Source of the DNA: a virus
IMG/VR virus record: IMGVR_UViG_3300013004_000150
Span: 1-27,715 of that record
Strand: one strand, 5' to 3'
DNA length: 27,715 nt
Below the pieces are notes generated by a model, which ran no database searches, was not told the origin of the DNA, and saw only the letters and a list, made by a program, of their open reading frames with translations. The position numbers and the translations under genes are program-made. Of this stretch, positions 25,099 to 27,715 are shown in pieces; position 1 is the stretch's first letter, and each line of letters opens with the position of its first letter.

Positions 25099-25748
25099 AT
25101 AATAGTATCAGAAATTACTCTTTTAAATTCTTTGTCAACAACTTCAAGTAATTCAGGCCTTAGAAGTTTAATAACTCTCTTGTTATCATTCTCCTCTATT
25201 TCATAATTGTAATATGTTACTGTGTCTTTTGTTATAGCAATAATCACTTTATTTTTATCAGCAAGAGTATATTCAGTTGATGAAGATGCAATGTTAGCAT
25301 ATGTTGCAGGATCAACCTGTATTTTAGTTTCAGTTTTTTTACCAGAAATTTTATCTGTTTGAGTATTAATCTTATAGTAAGCTTGAATATTTGCAGTCGC
25401 CCATTCAAGACCAGTTTCACCGGCCGCAGTATTGGCATTACTGGTATATTTACTATCGATGAATTTAATTATGTTTCTCTGTGACAAAGGCCAATCATAA
25501 AATGGGTCAACAATATTATTCATATTCAATATAATCCAATGTTTTTCGGATGAACCATATATCTTAGCAGCAATTATTTCTGGCGTGTCACCATCTTCCA
25601 CATTATACTCATAGTAAGTTGAACTATTGTCTTTAAATTTTTGTTCAAATGAAAATCTAGTTGTTAGATTGGTTAAAACATCCAAAGACTGCATTGCAGC
25701 ATCTGGGGTGTAATAAACTTTTGGAAAATAATTAAAGTAATTAGCCAT
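25095..25748 (-). CDS. gp53: Baseplate wedge protein gp53 (217 aa)
   Basis: The start chosen is the ATG of MANYFNYFPKVYY, because AGGAGT lies 7 bases before it and it follows the gp48 stop by one base. An upstream ATG at 25772 would add eight residues inside gp48. The segments NLTTRFSFEQKFKDNSSTYY, YNVEDGDTPEIIAAKIYGSS and HWIILNMNNIVDPFYDWPLS (about residues 27-95) are the gp53 signature with its LysM-like fold. T4 gp53 has 196 residues. In T4 it locks neighbouring wedges together late in baseplate assembly. Confident family call. Confidence 0.93.
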   Translation of the reverse strand: MANYFNYFPKVYYTPDAAMQSLDVLTNLTTRFSFEQKFKDNSSTYYEYNVEDGDTPEIIAAKIYGSSEKHWIILNMNNIVDPFYDWPLSQRNIIKFIDSKYTSNANTAAGETGLEWATANIQAYYKINTQTDKISGKKTETKIQVDPATYANIASSSTEYTLADKNKVIIAITKDTVTYYNYEIEENDNKRVIKLLRPELLEVVDKEFKRVISDTII

Positions 25749-25749
25749 A

Positions 25750-26940
25750 TTATACTCCTGAGCCGTCACCAAAAGTAGTTGATGGAAATCTTTTGTCTTT
25801 TACGTTTCCATCAAAATATTTTTTTGTAAGAATTTCAACTTCTTTAAATCCCAAATCTAATCGAATGCCTACAGGCATACCCGTTCCACCTTTTTCTGGT
25901 CGGTTACTATTACCAGTTTCATAAGCTGCAAATCCATTTGGTGCATAATCAACATCTATAGATTGCAAAACACAAGTTGAAACTGTAGGTATATTTTTAT
26001 TTACTTCGCCGTTGTAATAAAACTCTATGTCAAATTCAGAAGGAGGCACTAAAAATCTTCCATAAGTACCTTCTAATATTTCTGGAGCTTGGTGAAATTG
26101 AAGTAATTCAATAATATCAAGCACTTCTCTAGATTCTCTTTCATCTCTAGGATAAAACATAAATTGAAATCTAAAGGATCTAAATTGTGGTCTACTGTAT
26201 ATAAGTTCTAATTGAGGATTTTGTGCTAAAACTCCACCCGTTAAAGCACTTAAAGCTGTAAATCCTAAATCACCAGTTCTAGATAGTCCAGCGGCAACTT
26301 CTGCAGCAAAAGGACTTAAATTGTCCACAGATCCTAATGCTCCACTTCTTTTATATCCGTCTACAGTTGAAGCTCCAGCTTGAGCAATTTGGCCACCAAT
26401 ACCAAAAGCATCTTTTGCAGATGCATCGGAATATGCTTGATTATATGTAAAATTTAAAGTGTCTGGCATATACAATGCAATTGTATCGGTTGTTCTTCTT
26501 ACTGTACGAAACAAACTTCCACTTTTAATAACATCACTTGCATTTTTTATTGTATTAGATAATCCATTAAAGCCTTGATTACCTGTAGAGTCAAATACAC
26601 TTTCTCCAGTAAAAGGTACGGAAGATATTGAAGTTTTAGCTTTATTAATTAAATCGCCCGCAAAGTCAATACCAGTTGCAAGAGCTTGTGTTAAGTTTGT
26701 TTTGACTCCTGATTGTTGGTTTATTTGAGCTGTTGGCCTTCCTTCACCTTCAGCATAATTTTTTGCAAATTGTGTTCTTTCTTGAACAAAAATTTTAAAC
26801 ATCATATAGTGCGCCTTGTCTGTTGCGCCAAGGTCAATTGGATATCTTTTATTATTGAAATTGAACTGAAAATTTGATCTAGCAAAGGATCTAGGGCCGT
26901 CCGATTTAAATTTTATATCCGTTAGAGAGAAAAATGCCAT
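25750..26940 (-). CDS. gp48: Baseplate tail-tube cap, gp48-like (396 aa)
   Basis: The N-terminus MAFFSLTDIKFKSDGPRSFA and the IALYMPDTLNFTYNQAY motif (residues 154-170) are seen in tube-cap proteins of aquatic T4-like phages. The C-terminal half contains FRSFRFQFMFYPRDERES (253-270), EVLDIIELLQFHQAPEIL, RFLVPPSEFDIEFYYNG (295-311) and VDYAPNGFAAYE, a tube-protein fold shared by gp48 and gp54. T4 gp48 has 364 residues. gp48 sits on the hub and, with gp54, starts tube assembly; no separate gp54 is in this window, so this gene could be either of the two. A perfect TATAAATA late promoter lies 28 bases before the ATG, and it leads the whole leftward baseplate operon. Confidence 0.82.
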   Translation of the reverse strand: MAFFSLTDIKFKSDGPRSFARSNFQFNFNNKRYPIDLGATDKAHYMMFKIFVQERTQFAKNYAEGEGRPTAQINQQSGVKTNLTQALATGIDFAGDLINKAKTSISSVPFTGESVFDSTGNQGFNGLSNTIKNASDVIKSGSLFRTVRRTTDTIALYMPDTLNFTYNQAYSDASAKDAFGIGGQIAQAGASTVDGYKRSGALGSVDNLSPFAAEVAAGLSRTGDLGFTALSALTGGVLAQNPQLELIYSRPQFRSFRFQFMFYPRDERESREVLDIIELLQFHQAPEILEGTYGRFLVPPSEFDIEFYYNGEVNKNIPTVSTCVLQSIDVDYAPNGFAAYETGNSNRPEKGGTGMPVGIRLDLGFKEVEILTKKYFDGNVKDKRFPSTTFGDGSGV

Positions 26941-26967
26941 TTTTAGTCCTATATAATATTTACTATA

Positions 26968-26975
26968 TATTTATA
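26968..26975 (-). promoter_or_regulatory. Late promoter TATAAATA of the leftward baseplate operon
   Basis: A perfect match to the T4 late consensus on the minus strand, about 28 bases before the gp48 ATG. It lies in the short divergent gap and its first base (26975) is also the A of the rightward gp4 ATG, so the promoter overlaps the gp4 start. Confidence 0.65.
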
Positions 26976-27421
26976 TGACTTCTGTTAACAAATCATACAA
27001 GGGAATATTTAAACCAAAGAACCCTAAAAAATACAATGGAGATTCCACAAATATCATATACCGGTCATCATGGGAACTTAGGGTTATGAAATATTTTGAC
27101 GATAATCCAAATGTAATTTATTGGGCATCTGAAGAATTGTTTGTATCCTATAAGTCGCCAGTTGACCAAAGAATGCATAGATATTTTCCAGATTTTGTGG
27201 TCAAACTAAAGGTGCGTGATGGAAGTATGAAAACTCTTATGATTGAAGTCAAACCTGAGGCTCAGACTAGAATGCCCACACAGAAAAGACAAACCAAAAG
27301 ATTTATTCAAGAGTCCGCTACTTATGCTATTAACCAAGAGAAATGGCGAGCTGCTGATCTATTCTGTAAAGAACACGGATGGCAATTCAAAATATTAACT
27401 GAAAAAGAACTAGGACTTTGA
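26975..27421 (+). CDS. gp4: Head-completion nuclease-like protein gp4 (148 aa)
   Basis: Residues 6-50 (KSYKGIFKPKNPKKYNGD, IIYRSSWELRVMKYFDD) and HRYFPDFVVK (68-77) match the T4 gp4 head-completion family; T4 gp4 has 150 residues. A PD-(D/E)xK-like nuclease set is complete: Glu34 in the SSWE segment, Asp73 in FPDF, Glu91 and Lys93 in IEVKPE, plus Gln97. The family resembles TnsA-type endonucleases and is needed to make packaged heads competent for tail joining. There is no clear ribosome site before the ATG; the leader is almost pure A/T and contains TATAAT at 26952-26957. It is transcribed away from the baseplate operon. Confidence 0.93.
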   Translation: MTSVNKSYKGIFKPKNPKKYNGDSTNIIYRSSWELRVMKYFDDNPNVIYWASEELFVSYKSPVDQRMHRYFPDFVVKLKVRDGSMKTLMIEVKPEAQTRMPTQKRQTKRFIQESATYAINQEKWRAADLFCKEHGWQFKILTEKELGL

Positions 27422-27429
27422 TATAAATA
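27422..27429 (+). promoter_or_regulatory. Late-promoter octamer TATAAATA, plus strand
   Basis: A perfect TATAAATA immediately after the gp4 stop. The next ATG is only 4 bases further, so a transcript from here would be leaderless or nearly so. It may serve the next gene, or be an A/T-rich chance match. Confidence 0.35.
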
Positions 27430-27433
27430 TATA

Positions 27434-27715
27434 ATGGCATATCTAATAGACAGAATAACAAAATCATTACAAAAAGAGGGTTTATCTCCTCGAACGAATA
27501 AAGCAAGAGCCTGGCTTCGATCTAAAGTTTCAGATTTGAATCCTTCGAAGCAAGCCCTTATGAATGATAGATTGAGACTGAAAAGCAGTACCATAATTGG
27601 TAAAATGTATTTTTACTTTTATGATCCCAAAACAAAAGATTCGTTGCGATATTACGATAGGTTTCCATTGGTTATACCAATAGAACAATACTCAGACGGG
27701 TTTCTAGGATTGAAT
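27434..27715 (+). CDS. Conserved phage protein, N-terminal part (94 codons seen)
   Basis: The frame begins MAYLIDRITKSLQKEGLSPR, continues with a basic helical stretch (KARAWLRSKVSDLNPSKQ), and reaches MYFYFYDPKTKD, YYDRFPLVIPIEQYSDGFLG before the window ends. I recognise the FYDPKTKD and RFPLV-P-DGFLGLN block as a conserved feature of proteins in cyanophages and other T4-like phages, of unknown function. It follows gp4 by 12 bases and is on the same strand, so it probably belongs to the head/neck completion group. The 3' end is cut by the window edge. No enzymatic motif is evident in the visible part. Confidence 0.8.
   Translation, partial: MAYLIDRITKSLQKEGLSPRTNKARAWLRSKVSDLNPSKQALMNDRLRLKSSTIIGKMYFYFYDPKTKDSLRYYDRFPLVIPIEQYSDGFLGLN

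Noticed and set aside
25749-25772. A longer start for gp53 at 25772
   Set aside because: The ATG at 25748 has an AGGAGT site 7 bases before it and begins the family-typical MANYFNYFP; the longer form overlaps gp48.

Overview
The window is a stretch of the late structural region of a T4-like contractile-tailed phage (myovirus). The clade that fits best is the aquatic one known from cyanophages and SAR11 phages. Reasons: an AT-rich genome with tightly packed, often 1-base-overlapping late genes; T4-type baseplate proteins (counterparts of gp48, gp53, gp27, gp5, gp25, gp6, gp8) in the order typical of those phages; a very large DUF4815-type tail protein; and a run of small glycine-rich and beta-structured fibre proteins. 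Nothing here identifies the host, because no metabolic genes, tRNAs or integration functions are present.

Layout from right to left, since almost everything reads on the minus strand. Positions 26975-27715 are the only plus-strand genes: the head-completion nuclease gp4 and the start of a conserved protein of unknown role. Positions 26940-20577 hold the tube cap/wedge/hub block: gp48-like, gp53, a gp27-like hub protein, a gp5 that is split into an OB-fold protein and a separate beta-helix spike, an unidentified 283-residue protein, and gp25. Positions 20577-8009 hold gp6, an 837-residue protein at the gene 7 position, gp8, and a 2141-residue DUF4815-type protein carrying a Pro-Gly hinge and an Ala-rich insert. 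Positions 8007-1 are an accessory tail-fibre region of small genes: a 70-residue coiled-coil protein, a fibre protein with a cupredoxin-like copper site, and three rounds of paralogous small fibre genes, including three complete glycine-rich proteins and the start of another fibronectin-type gene cut by the window edge.

T4-type late-promoter octamers (TATAAATA and one-base variants) stand in front of several transcription blocks: before gp48 (perfect match), before the second plus-strand gene, three in tandem before the 105-residue fibre gene, and before the fibre genes starting at 4452, 3546 and 1659. The same octamer also occurs by chance inside genes, so these calls are moderate.

The most unusual points are: (1) a short truncated copy of the 122-residue MAHYAF gene at 4472-4528, sitting exactly where an intact copy sits in the neighbouring fibre cassette; (2) a complete type-1 copper ligand set in a tail-fibre protein; (3) a gp5 with no lysozyme domain that is split in two genes, whose spike ends in a His-x-His tip; (4) a repeated Gly-x-Gly-Tyr beta module shared by three neighbouring baseplate proteins; and (5) the hinge-plus-Ala-rich insertion in the giant tail protein. 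No stretch longer than about 60 bases is without a gene or gene remnant.
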